64,000 nucleotides of DNA from Streptomyces sp. HUAS YS2 (GCF_033343995.1 NZ_CP137573.1:1364001-1428000); one strand, 5' to 3'; shown: positions 1 through 9,248, counted from the first letter of the stretch. Notes: a model not told the origin generated them from the letters alone. Made by a program: numbers and translations.

Positions 1-1347
1 TGGGGTGCGGCGACCGCGGCGTACCAGATCGAGGGGGCGGCGGCCGAGGACGGCCGCACGCCGTCGATCTGGGACACGTTCAGCCGGGTCCCGGGCCGGG
101 TGCGCAACGGCGACACCGGCGACATCGCCGCCGACCACTACCACCGGATGCCCGAGGACGTCGCCCTGATGCGGGAGCTGGGGCTCACCGACTACCGGTT
201 CTCGATCGGCTGGCCCCGCGTACAGCCGACCGGACGGGGGCCGGCGCTGCAGAAGGGCCTGGACTTCTACCGCCGGCTCGCGGACGCGCTGCTCGACGCC
301 GGGATCCGGCCGGTGGCCACCCTCTACCACTGGGACCTGCCGCAGGAGCTGGAGGAGGCGGGCGGCTGGCCGCACCGCGACACCGCGGAGCGGTTCGCCG
401 AGTACGCGGCGCTGGCCGCGGACGCGCTCGGCGACCGGGTCGTCACCTGGACCACCCTGAACGAGCCCTGGTGCGCGGCGTTCCTCGGCTACTCCTCCGG
501 GGTGCACGCCCCCGGCCGTACGGACCCGGCCGCCGCGCTGCGCGCCGCGCACCATCTGAACCTGGCGCACGGCCGCGCGGTCGCGGCGCTCCGCGCGGCG
601 CTGCCCACCCCGGCCGAGATCTCGCTGACGCTCAACGTGCACGCCGTGCGCCCGCTCTCGGACGCCCCGGCGGACGTGGCCGCGGCCCGCCGGATCGACG
701 CGGTGGGCAACCGGATCTTCCTCGACCCGGTGTTCCACGGCCGACTGCCCGCCGACCTGATCGAGGACACGGCCGGGCTCACCGACTGGTCCTTCGTGCA
801 CGACGGGGACCTGCGGGCGGTGAGCGCACCGGTCGACTCGCTCGGCGTGAACTACTACTCCCCCACGGTCGCCGCCGCGGGCCCGCCGGAGCCGTCCGGC
901 GAGCCCTCCCCGTGGCCGGGCGCCGCCGGGCGGGTGCGGCTGGTGCCCGCGCCCGGTCCGCGCACGGCGATGGACTGGCCGGTGGACGCGGACGGACTGT
1001 ACGAGGTACTGACCCGGCTCTCGGGCGAGCTCCCCGGGACGCCGCTCCTCGTCACCGAGAACGGGGCGGCGTACGACGACTACGCCGACCCGTCGGGCGC
1101 GGTGCACGACCCGGAGCGGGTGGCCTACCTGGACGCGCACCTCGCGGCGGTGCACCGGGCGATCGGGGCCGGCGCGGACGTGCGCGGCTACTTCCTCTGG
1201 TCGCTGCTCGACAACTTCGAGTGGGCGTACGGCTACGGCAGGCGGTTCGGGATCGTGCACGTGGACTTCGCGTCCCAGCGCCGCACGCCCAAGGACAGCG
1301 CCCACTGGTACGCGGGGGTCATCGCGCGGGGCGGACTCGGCCGCTGA
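1..1347 (+). CDS. GH1 beta-glucosidase, 5' end cut by window
   Basis: Glycoside hydrolase family 1 enzyme that removes beta-linked glucose (or a related sugar) from oligosaccharides or aglycones by a retaining mechanism. The reading frame is open from base 1, so the start lies outside; 448 residues are visible, about the usual GH1 length minus a short N-terminus. Both catalytic signatures are present: TLNEPW with the acid/base Glu at visible residue 155, and TENGAA with the nucleophile Glu at 353. The N-terminal [12 protein letters not shown] strand and the C-terminal [13 protein letters not shown] segment are also typical. No signal peptide can be judged. Its last 29 bases overlap the tail of the convergent DUF2236 gene. 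Sugar specificity cannot be read from sequence. Confidence 0.93.
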   Translation, partial: WGAATAAYQIEGAAAEDGRTPSIWDTFSRVPGRVRNGDTGDIAADHYHRMPEDVALMRELGLTDYRFSIGWPRVQPTGRGPALQKGLDFYRRLADALLDAGIRPVATLYHWDLPQELEEAGGWPHRDTAERFAEYAALAADALGDRVVTWTTLNEPWCAAFLGYSSGVHAPGRTDPAAALRAAHHLNLAHGRAVAALRAALPTPAEISLTLNVHAVRPLSDAPADVAAARRIDAVGNRIFLDPVFHGRLPADLIEDTAGLTDWSFVHDGDLRAVSAPVDSLGVNYYSPTVAAAGPPEPSGEPSPWPGAAGRVRLVPAPGPRTAMDWPVDADGLYEVLTRLSGELPGTPLLVTENGAAYDDYADPSGAVHDPERVAYLDAHLAAVHRAIGAGADVRGYFLWSLLDNFEWAYGYGRRFGIVHVDFASQRRTPKDSAHWYAGVIARGGLGR

Positions 1348-2215
1348 GCCGGGCCTCGCGACGGGCACGGCGGGCGAGCGGCAGGTAGCGCAGCCGCTCG
1401 GGCAGCACGGGGACGACGGCACGCACCACCCGGCAGAACCGGCGCAGCGCCCGTTCCTGCCCGTCGGTCCACTCCAGGCCGAGCGCGGCGCGGGCGTCGG
1501 GCGGCATGAGGCCGACGGTGAGGAAGGCGCGCAACCGCAGGAAGCGGGGCACGATCACCGGCCACAGCGCGCGCAGGAGCAGCCGCAGCGGCCGCGGTCC
1601 GTAGTCGGGTACGGGCATCGCCACGTCGGTCGCGAGCAGTTCGCGGACGACGGTGTTGGCCTCCAGCTCGTCGGCGAGGACCTTGCGGTAGTACGGCCAG
1701 AACTCCTCGACGGTCTGCGGCATGTCCCGGTCGTGGATGCCGAGGACCCGGCCGACCTGGAGCCACTCCGCGTAGAGCTGCCGTTCCTGTGCCTCGGAGA
1801 GGGGCCGGACGAGGTGGCTGAGCCCGTGCTGGTAGACGGGGAAGCCGGTGGCGTGCACCCAGGCGTAGTTCGCCGGGGTCAGCGCGTGGTACGGACGGCC
1901 GCGGGTGTCGGTGCCCTGGATGGTGCGGTGCAGCCGCCGCAGCCGGCGGCCCTCCTCGGCGGCCGCGTCGCCCCCGTACACCCAGAGCTGGAGGGAGCGC
2001 AGGGAGCGCTCGCCGCGGCCCCAGGGGTCGGTGCGGAAGACGGAGTGGTCGTCGACGCCGGCGCCGACCGCGGGGTGGGCGACCTGCATGGTCAGGGCCG
2101 CGGGGAGCATCAGCAGGGCGCGGACGTCACCGGCGACGCTCCACAGCACACCGCCGGGCGGGGGCGGCGCGGGCTCGGACGTACGCTCCGGCGCCGCTGC
2201 GGTGCCGCTGGTCAT
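1319..2215 (-). CDS. DUF2236 / MpaB-like oxygenase-family protein
   Basis: 298-residue member of the DUF2236 family (MpaB / rubber-oxygenase-catalytic-domain type), a heme-associated helical fold in characterised relatives. The family signature is clear: a hydrophobic run followed by [16 protein letters not shown] at about residues 42-57, then the FRTDPWGR and [14 protein letters not shown] segments that carry conserved His and Arg. There is no signal peptide or obvious membrane anchor. ATG at 2215 is preceded by GGGGAGG about five bases upstream, which fixes the start. It converges on the GH1 gene with a short overlap and stands apart from other genes. The biochemical substrate is unknown; oxygenase activity is inferred from family membership only. 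Confidence 0.85.
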   Translation of the reverse strand: MTSGTAAAPERTSEPAPPPPGGVLWSVAGDVRALLMLPAALTMQVAHPAVGAGVDDHSVFRTDPWGRGERSLRSLQLWVYGGDAAAEEGRRLRRLHRTIQGTDTRGRPYHALTPANYAWVHATGFPVYQHGLSHLVRPLSEAQERQLYAEWLQVGRVLGIHDRDMPQTVEEFWPYYRKVLADELEANTVVRELLATDVAMPVPDYGPRPLRLLLRALWPVIVPRFLRLRAFLTVGLMPPDARAALGLEWTDGQERALRRFCRVVRAVVPVLPERLRYLPLARRARREARLSGRVRPAR

Positions 2216-2339
2216 CGCTACCTCCCCAGGTCCCGGAGCCGGGTCTCCCGTGGGCGTCCTCCGGTGTCCAGGCTGCCATACGCCGGGAGGGGGCGGGGGC
2301 CCGTGGCCCCCGCCCCCTCCCGGGCTGATCGGTGTCGCG

Positions 2340-2828
2340 TCAGGCGCGGTCGGCGCCGACCGGCTCGCCGACGATGCGGCCGGCCAGAGCGTGGGCCCAG
2401 GCGTCGACGTCGGCGTTCAGCTCGCGCTCGGCGGCCTCGCGCTCGGCGGCGATGCGCTCGTGGCCGGCGGCCAGGATGGCCTCGCGCTCGGCGACGCCCT
2501 CGGCACGGGCGGCGGCGATGGCGGCCGCGCCGTCCTCCTGGGCCTTGGAGCGGATGCGGGCGGCCTCGTGGCGGGCCTCGGCGAGCTCGGCCTCGTACTG
2601 GGCGCGGACATCGGCGGCCTCGGCGCGCAGGTCCTCGGCGTGCTCGTTGCCGCCGTCGATGGCCTTCTCACGCTCGGCGAGGGTCTTGCTGATCTTCGGC
2701 AGGACCGCCTTCGCCAGGATGAGGAAGGTCAGGGCGAACAGCACGACACCGAGGATCAGCTCCGCGGTGACGGGGTTGAGCGGACCGAGGTCCATGTCGA
2801 AGATCGTCGAGTTCTGCGCGAGGGTCAT
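2340..2828 (-). CDS. Stand-alone ATP synthase F0 subunit b-like protein
   Basis: 162-residue protein with the architecture of an F-type ATP synthase b subunit: a short N-terminus, one membrane helix at about residues 18-40 (VTAELILGVVLFALTFLILA), then a long charged Ala/Glu/Arg-rich coiled coil to the C-terminus. No other atp genes lie nearby, so it is probably a paralogue outside the main atp operon, or a b-like membrane coiled-coil protein with another job. ATG at 2828 was chosen because AGGA lies eight bases upstream; the longer open frame beyond it is GC-driven. A later ATG at 2795 is possible. What it associates with is not visible. Confidence 0.75.
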   Translation of the reverse strand: MTLAQNSTIFDMDLGPLNPVTAELILGVVLFALTFLILAKAVLPKISKTLAEREKAIDGGNEHAEDLRAEAADVRAQYEAELAEARHEAARIRSKAQEDGAAAIAAARAEGVAEREAILAAGHERIAAEREAAERELNADVDAWAHALAGRIVGEPVGADRA

Positions 2829-2892
2829 GCGCGGCATCCTACCCGGTCGGGAAAAGCACCCCGGACACGAGCCCGGCCCGGCGGCGGGACCC

Positions 2893-2934
2893 GGCCGGAC
2901 CCTGGGCGGGCCCGGGCCGGATCCGGGTCCGGCC
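2893..2934. repeat. GC-rich inverted repeat between divergent genes
   Basis: GGCCGGACCC (2893-2902) is matched by its exact complement GGGTCCGGCC (2925-2934), with a further GGGCCCGGGCC palindrome in the loop. It sits in the 256-bp divergent region between the b-like gene and the sphingomyelinase gene. There is no U-run, so it is not a typical terminator; it could affect either leader. Function is not known. Confidence 0.5.
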
Positions 2935-3084
2935 CTCGGGGACACGGGTCCGACCCCGGGCAGAGTTGTCGTGCTCGTGTCGGATCGGCAAGATTCCCGC
3001 CGCCCAACGGCTACCGGAAGGTAACTACGGCTGCTTTGATGTGCGGCGCCGCTCCAAAACCCCCCACCATTCACGGGAGTTCAC

Positions 3085-4083
3085 GTGCCGCTCAGCCCGC
3101 TCCGCCGCGTCCCCGGCGCCGCCCTGTCCCTCGCGCTCGCCGCCGCCGGCCTGGCCGCGGCCGCGCCTTCGGCCACGGCCGCCGAGACCGCCCAGGCCGC
3201 GGCGACGCCGAGCCTGAAGGTGCTCACCTACAACACCTTCCTGTTCAGCAAGACCCTGTACCCGAACTGGGGCCAGGACCACCGGGCCGCCGCGATCCCG
3301 GCCGCGCCCTTCTTCAAGGGCAACGACGTGGTCGTGATCCAGGAGGCCTTCGACAACTCCTCCTCCGACGCGCTCAAGTCCAACGCCGCGAGCCAGTACC
3401 CGTACCAGACCCCGGTCATGGGCCGCAGCAAGACCGGCTGGGACGCGACCAGCGGCGCGTACTCGGCGACGACGCCGGAGGACGGCGGCGTGACGATCCT
3501 CAGCAAGTGGCCGATCGTCCGCAAGGAGCAGTACGTCTACAAGGACGCCTGCGGCGCCGACTGGTACTCCAACAAGGGCTTCGTCTACACGGTGCTCGAC
3601 GTGAACGGCACGAAGGTGCACGTCGTCGGCACGCACGCGCAGTCCACCGACCCGGGCTGCTCGGCGGGCGAGGCGGCGCAGATGCGCAGCCGCCAGTTCA
3701 AGGCGATGGACGCGTTCCTGGACGCCAAGAACATCCCGGCGAACGAGCAGGTGATCCTGGCCGGCGACATGAACGTGGACTCCCGCACGCCGGAGTACGC
3801 CTCGATGCTCGCCGACCTGGACGTCGCCGGCGCGGACGCCCGCACCGGGCACCCGTACTCCTTCGACACCCAGGACAACTCGATCGCCTCGTACCGCTAC
3901 CCGACCGACCCGCGCGAGGACCTCGACTACGTCCTGCACCGCAACGGTCACGCCCGCCCGGCGAGCTGGACGAACGACGTGATCAAGGAGAGCACCACGC
4001 CCTGGACGGTCTACAGCTGGGGCAAGGCGTACACGTACAGCAACCTGTCCGACCACTACCCGGTCGTGGCCTCCGGTCAGTGA
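3085..4083 (+). CDS. Secreted sphingomyelin phosphodiesterase C
   Basis: 332-residue exported enzyme of the bacterial neutral sphingomyelinase family (DNase I/endonuclease-exonuclease-phosphatase fold), hydrolysing sphingomyelin to ceramide and phosphocholine outside the cell in a Mg-dependent way. Residues 1 to about 33 form a Sec signal peptide (LRR, hydrophobic Ala/Leu core, SATAAE). Family motifs follow in order: LTYNTF (47-52), metal-binding Glu in IQEAFD (87), GTHAQS, AGDMNVD, DYVLHR, and the catalytic SDHYPV at 322-327. GTG at 3085 follows a GGGAG ribosome site. It is monocistronic, with a strong hairpin terminator just after the stop. A related phospholipase specificity remains possible, but the motif set fits sphingomyelinase best. 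Confidence 0.92.
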   Translation: MPLSPLRRVPGAALSLALAAAGLAAAAPSATAAETAQAAATPSLKVLTYNTFLFSKTLYPNWGQDHRAAAIPAAPFFKGNDVVVIQEAFDNSSSDALKSNAASQYPYQTPVMGRSKTGWDATSGAYSATTPEDGGVTILSKWPIVRKEQYVYKDACGADWYSNKGFVYTVLDVNGTKVHVVGTHAQSTDPGCSAGEAAQMRSRQFKAMDAFLDAKNIPANEQVILAGDMNVDSRTPEYASMLADLDVAGADARTGHPYSFDTQDNSIASYRYPTDPREDLDYVLHRNGHARPASWTNDVIKESTTPWTVYSWGKAYTYSNLSDHYPVVASGQ

Positions 4084-4104
4084 TCTGAAGGCACGACGCG
4101 AGGG

Positions 4105-4136
4105 AGGGCCGGGACCCGTGCGGGGGTCCCGGCCCT
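4105..4136 (+). terminator. Hairpin terminator after sphingomyelinase
   Basis: GGGCCGGGACCC pairs with GGGTCCCGGCCC across a six-base loop, followed by TTCGTGT. Twelve uninterrupted GC-rich pairs 25 bp past the stop codon make this a convincing terminator of the Streptomyces type (weak U-tract). Confidence 0.8.
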
Positions 4137-4160
4137 TCGTGTCACCGGGGCGGCGTGCGC

Positions 4161-4424
4161 TCAGTCGCGCAGCGCCCGGCGGGCCGGGAGCACGCTCGCG
4201 GCCAGCGCGAGCAGCAGACACCCGGCGACCGCCGTGAGCACCGGAGTCCACGGGACGACCATGTCGACCGGAACGCCGAGGGTGCCGCTCAGGCCGGCCC
4301 GGATGCCGAGCAGCGACGGGAGCGCTGCGAACGCGCCGAGCACGGCCCCCAGGGCGACGACGAACCCGGTCTCGGCGGCCACTGTGCCCAGCAACTGCCG
4401 GGGCGTCGCGCCCGAGCGGCGCAG
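4161..4424 (-). pseudogene. FtsX-like ABC permease C-terminal remnant
   Basis: About 87 codons match the C-terminal end of an FtsX/MacB-type ABC transporter permease: a LRRSGATPRQLLGTVAAET segment typical of the loop before the penultimate helix, then two hydrophobic helices and the characteristic LPARRALRD tail and stop. Upstream of about 4424 the frame changes to unrelated low-quality sequence and no start codon, N-terminal helices or extracellular domain are found. The interval 4425-4713 holds only scraps in several frames (for example ALEVREDGQYAAVVVGGGW on the minus strand) and no intact gene. The permease is therefore read as the decayed end of a lost transporter gene. Confidence 0.65.
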
Positions 4425-4713
4425 CCGAGCCGGGCTCGGCCAGTGCGGACAGGGAGCACTGGAGGGCCTTCGCCCGGTGGTGCACGCGGACGAAGTCAGC
4501 CGGGTCGGCGCCGGCCGACCCCGTCGGGGTGCGTCCCGGTCCCGCGTACCGTGGTGCGCCGCAGCGCCGCGCCGTCGACCGCCCGCGCGGCGGCGTCGGT
4601 GAGGCCGGGGGCCCCTCACTCGACCTGCCACCCGCCCCCGACGACCACCGCCGCGTACTGGCCGTCCTCGCGTACCTCCAGGGCTGACCGGCGCCGAACC
4701 CGAAGGAGACACC

Positions 4714-5057
4714 GTGGATTCCCAGACCGTCGTCGAGCACGAGGGAACCCTGGGGCGCGCCGCGTTCCGCGTGGTGCGTACCGGTGACGAGCGGCGGCTG
4801 AGCATCGGGGACTGGTCGACGGTGCTCACGCCCGGCACCCGGCTGCGGCACCGCAACCGGTGGGTGTGCATGGAGATCCGGGTCACCGAGCCCGGCAGCC
4901 CGGTTTCGTGCACCGCTACAGCATCGGCGGGTTCCTCCAGTGGGTCTCCTGGCGGGAACCCGACCACCTGGTGGCGGAGCTGGACGACCCGGGCCTCGAG
5001 CTGGTGACGGCCCTGGGCGGCACGACGGACTGGGTGACCGTTCCCGGCGACGGCTAG
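4714..5057 (+). pseudogene. Frameshifted small hypothetical protein gene
   Basis: A GTG start after an AAGGAG ribosome site opens a frame (DSQTVVEHEGTLGRAAF...) that reads well to about base 4897, after which the good coding sequence continues in the next frame (FVHRYSIGGFLQWVSWREPD...) to a TAG at 5055-5057. Adding one base near 4896-4902, for example a G in CCCGGTTTC, would join the halves into one protein of about 114 residues. I do not recognise the family; it is soluble and rich in beta-type sequence. It is either a recent pseudogene or a single-base sequence error. The last bases overlap the stop of the convergent gene. Confidence 0.6.
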
Positions 5058-5515
5058 CGGTACAGGGAGTGGACGTACAGCGCGACGATCCCGGCCACGC
5101 ACAGCAGCACCATCCAGGAGCCGAAGCTCGTGTGCCGGGTCCTGCGCGGGCGCGGCGGGCGGGGGGCGCGTCCGGCGCGGGACGGTTCGGCGGCGCGGGG
5201 GCGCGGGATGCGTTGTTCGTCGGCGGCGGCGGTGACGTCGGCCAGCAGGCGGCGGCAGACGGCCGCGAGCTCCGCGGTGGACGCGGTCAGATCCACGACG
5301 ACCTCGGAGCGGGCCGGGGCGGTGGTGCCGCCGTCGAGGATGCGGCCGGCCCGCAGGAGAGCCCGGTCCTTGCCTCCGGTCGGCGCGAGGCTGATCCAGC
5401 GCCGGACGTGCTCGCCTCGGATCACCACACCGCCCCCGCGCTCCCGGTAGACCGTGTGCTCCCGCCACAGGAGACGGGCCAAATCCCCCGCCGTCTCCCT
5501 GAGTTGCGCGTCCAT
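5054..5515 (-). CDS. Hypothetical C-terminally anchored membrane protein
   Basis: 153-residue protein with a soluble N-terminal domain (DAQLRETAGDLARLLWREHTVY...), a basic Pro/Arg-rich linker around residues 110-130, and a single C-terminal membrane helix (SWMVLLCVAGIVALYVHSLY). This layout predicts a tail-anchored protein with its bulk in the cytoplasm. ATG at 5515 was chosen over the upstream start at 5554 because the conserved-looking sequence begins there. The stop overlaps that of the frameshifted gene opposite. Family and function are not recognised. Confidence 0.6.
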   Translation of the reverse strand: MDAQLRETAGDLARLLWREHTVYRERGGGVVIRGEHVRRWISLAPTGGKDRALLRAGRILDGGTTAPARSEVVVDLTASTAELAAVCRRLLADVTAAADEQRIPRPRAAEPSRAGRAPRPPRPRRTRHTSFGSWMVLLCVAGIVALYVHSLYR

Positions 5516-5601
5516 ACCCCTCCTCGTGCTCGTCCCCCGAATTCGAACAAGCACGTGACTCTAGCGGCAGCCGCCGACAACTCCGCGCCGGGGTCGCCTC
5601 G

Positions 5602-6084
5602 TCAGTCGCCGAAGTCGTACACGGTCACGGGTATCCCCCGGGCGACCAGGCGCTCTTCGATCATCGGCTCGACGCGGGACCACTTCCCGCCGGCCAGCCC
5701 GCAGCCGATCCGCGGCATGTGCACGGACGCACCGAGCTCGGCGGCCTTCTCCGCCAGCGCGCCGAGCGCCGTGTCGATCGCCTCGTACCGCACCGGGACG
5801 CCGGTGCTCCGCCCCGTACGGATCCCCCGCTGCCCCACCAGGTTCGCCACCCACAGGTACGGGCCGACCTGCACGAACTGCGCCGCCCCCAGCCCGAAGT
5901 CGTTCCGCGCCCGCTCGCGGTGCCAGCGGCGGTACGCGGCCTCCGGCTCCGGCCAGCGGCGCGATATCGCCACCACGAAGCCCTTCCCCCAGCCGCCCAG
6001 GTCGTTGCAGACATGCGCGACGATCTTGACGCCCTTGCCCTGCGGCGCGGTGGCGTCCCCCCGCACGTACGTGATCCCCGTCAT
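5602..6084 (-). CDS. Macro-domain protein (ADP-ribose phosphatase-like)
   Basis: 160-residue single-domain macro protein. The ADP-ribose-binding elements are visible: GDAT near the N-terminus, IVAHVCNDLGGWGKGFVVAI (residues 21-40) where a Gly-rich loop normally binds the distal ribose, and PRIGCGLAGGKW (124-135). The arrangement is close to Poa1p/ADP-ribose 1''-phosphate phosphatase-like members. In the cytoplasm it probably removes or hydrolyses ADP-ribose derivatives, for example from RNA-repair or ADP-ribosylation turnover; the substrate is inference. ATG at 6084 gives the family's usual length. It is divergent from the MerR regulator with about 107 bp between starts, so that regulator may control it. 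Confidence 0.88.
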   Translation of the reverse strand: MTGITYVRGDATAPQGKGVKIVAHVCNDLGGWGKGFVVAISRRWPEPEAAYRRWHRERARNDFGLGAAQFVQVGPYLWVANLVGQRGIRTGRSTGVPVRYEAIDTALGALAEKAAELGASVHMPRIGCGLAGGKWSRVEPMIEERLVARGIPVTVYDFGD

Positions 6085-6126
6085 GGCTCTCACCGTACTG
6101 GCCGCCACCGACAGTGCCCGAAGTCT

Positions 6127-6156
6127 TTTACAACGCAGATGAGACAGCAATACTGT
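6127..6156 (+). promoter_or_regulatory. Probable promoter of the MerR gene
   Basis: TTTACA (6127-6132) and TACTGT (6151-6156) are spaced by 18 bp, a slightly long spacer typical of MerR-controlled promoters. The short inverted repeat ACAG-CAATA-CTGT overlaps the -10 hexamer. The segment is distinctly AT-richer than its surroundings. Autoregulation by the downstream MerR protein is inference. Confidence 0.5.
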
Positions 6157-6191
6157 TCCACCAGGGCGAGACGGAGAGCGAGGCGCCTCAG

Positions 6192-6935
6192 ATGGCAACG
6201 GGGACCGAGGGGCAGCCGCCGTCACCGACGTACACGGTCGACGAACTGGCCGCCCGGGCGGGCGTGACCGTGCGCACCGTCCGTTTCTACGGCACCCGCG
6301 GACTGCTGCCGCCGCCGGTGATCGGCCCGCGCCGGGTCGGGCACTACGGCCCCGAGCACCTGTCGCGGCTGGCGCTGATCGAGGAGCTCCAGCAGCGCGG
6401 CATGACGCTCGCCGCGATCGAGCGGTACCTGGAACAGCTGCCGCCGGACCTGAGCGCCCAGGATCTGGCCATCCACCGGGCCCTGGTGGCCTCGTGGGCC
6501 CCGGAGTCCGCCGAGGTGATCGACCGGCGGGAGCTGGAGCGGCGGGCCGGCCGGCCGTTGTCCGACGAGGACGTCGACCGGCTGGCCGCGATGGGCGTGC
6601 TCGACCAGGGGCCGGGCCCCGAGACGTTCCGGCTGGACGGCACCCTGCTGCGGCTGGGCGTCGAACTGCTCGACGTGCCCATCCCGCACGAGACGATCCT
6701 CGCCTCCCGCACCGTCCTGCTCGACCACGCCCGCCAGGCGGCCCAGGAGCTGTCGCGGCTGTTCCGGGACGAGGTCTGGGACCCGTACCGGGAGCGCGAG
6801 GCGGACGCCGATCACGTCGCGGCGATGAAGTCCCTCTCCGCGCACATGCAGCCGATCGTGGTCCAGGCCCTGGTGACCGCGTTCCAGCGGTCGCTGCGGG
6901 AGCAGTTGCGGGGCGCCTTCGGCGACGAGGGCTGA
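6192..6935 (+). CDS. MerR-family transcriptional regulator
   Basis: 247-residue DNA-binding protein. Residues 14-40 form the MerR winged helix-turn-helix (YTVDELAARAGVTVRTVRFY, then GLLPPP), followed by the second wing (RVGHYGPEHLSRLALIEELQQRGMTLAAIERYL) and a long C-terminal helical region with no clustered Cys or His, so a metal sensor is not indicated. ATG at 6192 follows AGCGAGG; the earlier in-frame start at 6114 lies inside the promoter and is unlikely. The C-terminal domain probably senses a small molecule or a physiological cue; none is identifiable. A strong hairpin terminator follows the stop. Confidence 0.88.
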   Translation: MATGTEGQPPSPTYTVDELAARAGVTVRTVRFYGTRGLLPPPVIGPRRVGHYGPEHLSRLALIEELQQRGMTLAAIERYLEQLPPDLSAQDLAIHRALVASWAPESAEVIDRRELERRAGRPLSDEDVDRLAAMGVLDQGPGPETFRLDGTLLRLGVELLDVPIPHETILASRTVLLDHARQAAQELSRLFRDEVWDPYREREADADHVAAMKSLSAHMQPIVVQALVTAFQRSLREQLRGAFGDEG

Positions 6936-6957
6936 CCGGAAGGCACGCCAGCCGACA

Positions 6958-7004
6958 GGGGCGGAGGGCCCGGAACCGCACCTGCGGGTCCGGGCCCTCC
7001 GCCC
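6958..7004. terminator. Bidirectional hairpin terminator
   Basis: GGGCGGAGGGCCCGGA pairs with TCCGGGCCCTCCGCCC around a loop of about 14 bases. It lies between the convergent MerR gene and the FadB-like gene and could end transcription from both sides. Confidence 0.8.
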
Positions 7005-7018
7005 GATCGGACGAGACG

Positions 7019-9208
7019 TCAGTCCGTGAAGACCTCGCCGCGCTCCGCCTTCTCCAGCAGCAGCGCCGGCGGGGCGAACCGCTCGCCGTACTGCTCGGCC
7101 AGCTCGCGCGCCCGCGCCACGAAGCCGGGCAGGCCACCCGCGTAGCCGTTGATGTACTGGAGCACGCCACCCGTCCACGCCGGGAAGCCGATGCCCATGA
7201 TCGAGCCGATGTTGGCGTCGGCGACCGAGGTGAGGACGCCCTCCTCCAGGCAGCGGACGGTGTCCAGCGCCTCGGAGAACAGCATCCGCTCCTTCATGTC
7301 TTCAAAAGACACGGTCTCGAAGGGGATGTCCGCCGTGTCCGGGTTGCCGAAGTGCTCGGCCAGCCCCGGCCACAGCCCGGCGCGCTTGCCGTTCTCGTCG
7401 TAGTCGTAGAAGCCGGCGCCGCCGCTGCGGCCCGTGCGGTCGAACTCGTCGACCATCCGGTCGATGACGGCCTCCGCCGGGTGCTCGGGCCAGGTGCCGC
7501 CCTCCTCCTCGATCGCGCGCCGGGTCTCGTTGCGGATCTTGCGGGGCAGGGTGAGGGTCAGCTCGTCGAGGAGCGAGAGCACCTTGGCCGGGTAGCCGGC
7601 CTGGGCGGCGGCCTGCTCGACGGAGGCCGGGTTGACGCCCTCGCCGACCATGGCCACGCCCTCGTTCATGAACTGGCCGATGACCCGGGAGGTGAAGAAG
7701 CCGCGCGAGTCGTTGACCACGATCGGGGTCTTCTTGATCTGCCGGACCAGGTCGAAGGCGCGGGCCAGCGCCTCGTCGCCGGTGCGCTCGCCCTTGATGA
7801 TCTCGACCAGCGGCATCTTGTCGACGGGCGAGAAGAAGTGCAGGCCGATGAAGTCGGCCGGGCGGGAGACGCCCTCGGCGAGCAGGGTGATGGGCAGCGT
7901 CGAGGTGTTGGAGCAGAGCAGCGCGTCGGGGTCGACGACGTCCTGGATCTCCTTGAAGACCTTGTGCTTGAGCTCCGGGTTCTCGAAGACGGCCTCGATC
8001 ACCGCGTCGCAGCCGGCCACGTCGGCCGGGTCGGCGGTCGGCTTGATGAGGGCGAGCAGGGCGTCGGCCTTCTCCTGGGTGGTGCGGCCCCGGGAGACGG
8101 CCTTGGCGCAGAGCTTCTCGGAGTACGCCTTGCCCTTGGCGGCGGCCTCGTCGGTGACGTCCTTGAGGACGACCTGGATGCCGGCGCGGGCGCAGGAGTA
8201 CGCGATGCCGGCGCCCATCATGCCCGCGCCGAGGACGGCGACCTTGCGGACCGTGCGCGGCTCGATGCCCTTGGGGCGGCTGGCGCCGGAGTTGACGGCC
8301 TGCAGGTCGAAGAAGAACGCCTGGATCATGTTCTTGGCGGTCTGACCGGTGACCAGCTCGGTGAAGTACCGGGCCTCGATGGTCAGCGCGGTCTCGAAGT
8401 CGACCTGCGAGCCCTCGACGGCCGCGGCGAGGATGTTGCGCGGGGCCGGGTAGGGGGCGCCGTTCAGCTGCTTCTTCAGGTTCGCCGGGAAGGCCGGCAG
8501 GTTGGCGGCGAAGCGCGGGTTGGACGGGGTGCCGCCGGGGATCTTGTGGCCGGGGACGTCCCAGGGCTGCTTCGACTCCGGGTTGGCGTCGATGAAGGCG
8601 CGGGCCTTGGCCAGCATCTCCTCGGGCGTGGCGGCCAGTTCGTGGACCAGGCCGTTCTCCAGCGCGCGCTGCGGGTTGTACTGCGTGCCCTGGAGCAGCA
8701 CCTTGAGCAGGGCGTCGGCGATGCCCATGAGGCGTACGGTGCGGGCGACGCCGCCACCGCCCGGGAGCAGCCCGAGGGTGACCTCGGGCAGACCGATCTT
8801 GGAGCCGGGCGCGTCGAGGGCGACGCGGTGGTGGCTGGCCAGGGCGATCTCGTAACCGCCGCCGAGGGCCGCGCCGTTGATCGCGGCGACGACGGGCTTG
8901 CCGAGGGTCTCGATGCGGCGCAGCGAGCTCTTGATGCCGGTGGCGGCCTCGAAGATCTGCTGGGCGTCCTCGGGGCCGGCCTTGATCATGTCCTTGAGGT
9001 CGCCGCCGGCGAAGAAGGTCTTCTTCGCGGAGGTGTAGATGATGCCGCGGATGGAGTCCTTCTCGGCCTCGGCGCGGTCGGCGATCGCGGCGATGGAGTC
9101 CTTGAACGCCTGGTTCATGGTGTTCGCGGACTGGTCGGGGTCGTCGAGGACGAGGGTGACGATCCCGGTCTCGTCCTGTTCCCAGCGGATGGTGGTGCTC
9201 TCGGTCAT
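7019..9208 (-). CDS. fadB: FadB-like fatty acid oxidation alpha subunit
   Basis: 729-residue bifunctional beta-oxidation enzyme. The N-terminal half is an enoyl-CoA hydratase (crotonase fold: KKTFFAGGDLKDM, NGAALGGGYEIALASHHRVA, GLPEVTLGLLPGGGG). The second half is an L-3-hydroxyacyl-CoA dehydrogenase with the Rossmann loop VAVLGAGMMGAGIAY, and the LHFFSPVDKMPLVEII motif that supplies the catalytic His/Glu pair. It hydrates trans-enoyl-CoA and oxidises the 3-hydroxy product with NAD in the cytoplasm, handing 3-ketoacyl-CoA to the thiolase encoded just upstream (40-bp gap, same operon). ATG at 9208 has GGAGA upstream. The length matches actinobacterial FadB homologues. Confidence 0.95.
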   Translation of the reverse strand: MTESTTIRWEQDETGIVTLVLDDPDQSANTMNQAFKDSIAAIADRAEAEKDSIRGIIYTSAKKTFFAGGDLKDMIKAGPEDAQQIFEAATGIKSSLRRIETLGKPVVAAINGAALGGGYEIALASHHRVALDAPGSKIGLPEVTLGLLPGGGGVARTVRLMGIADALLKVLLQGTQYNPQRALENGLVHELAATPEEMLAKARAFIDANPESKQPWDVPGHKIPGGTPSNPRFAANLPAFPANLKKQLNGAPYPAPRNILAAAVEGSQVDFETALTIEARYFTELVTGQTAKNMIQAFFFDLQAVNSGASRPKGIEPRTVRKVAVLGAGMMGAGIAYSCARAGIQVVLKDVTDEAAAKGKAYSEKLCAKAVSRGRTTQEKADALLALIKPTADPADVAGCDAVIEAVFENPELKHKVFKEIQDVVDPDALLCSNTSTLPITLLAEGVSRPADFIGLHFFSPVDKMPLVEIIKGERTGDEALARAFDLVRQIKKTPIVVNDSRGFFTSRVIGQFMNEGVAMVGEGVNPASVEQAAAQAGYPAKVLSLLDELTLTLPRKIRNETRRAIEEEGGTWPEHPAEAVIDRMVDEFDRTGRSGGAGFYDYDENGKRAGLWPGLAEHFGNPDTADIPFETVSFEDMKERMLFSEALDTVRCLEEGVLTSVADANIGSIMGIGFPAWTGGVLQYINGYAGGLPGFVARARELAEQYGERFAPPALLLEKAERGEVFTD

Positions 9209-9248
9209 TGGAATGTCTCCGATAGAGAAGTTCGAGCAGGACGGACGG

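Noticed and set aside
3025..4851. Long minus-strand frame over the sphingomyelinase
   Set aside because: Val/Arg/Gly-rich antisense shadow; the opposite strand has all sphingomyelinase motifs. Only the separate FtsX-like tail at 4161-4424 in another frame looks real.
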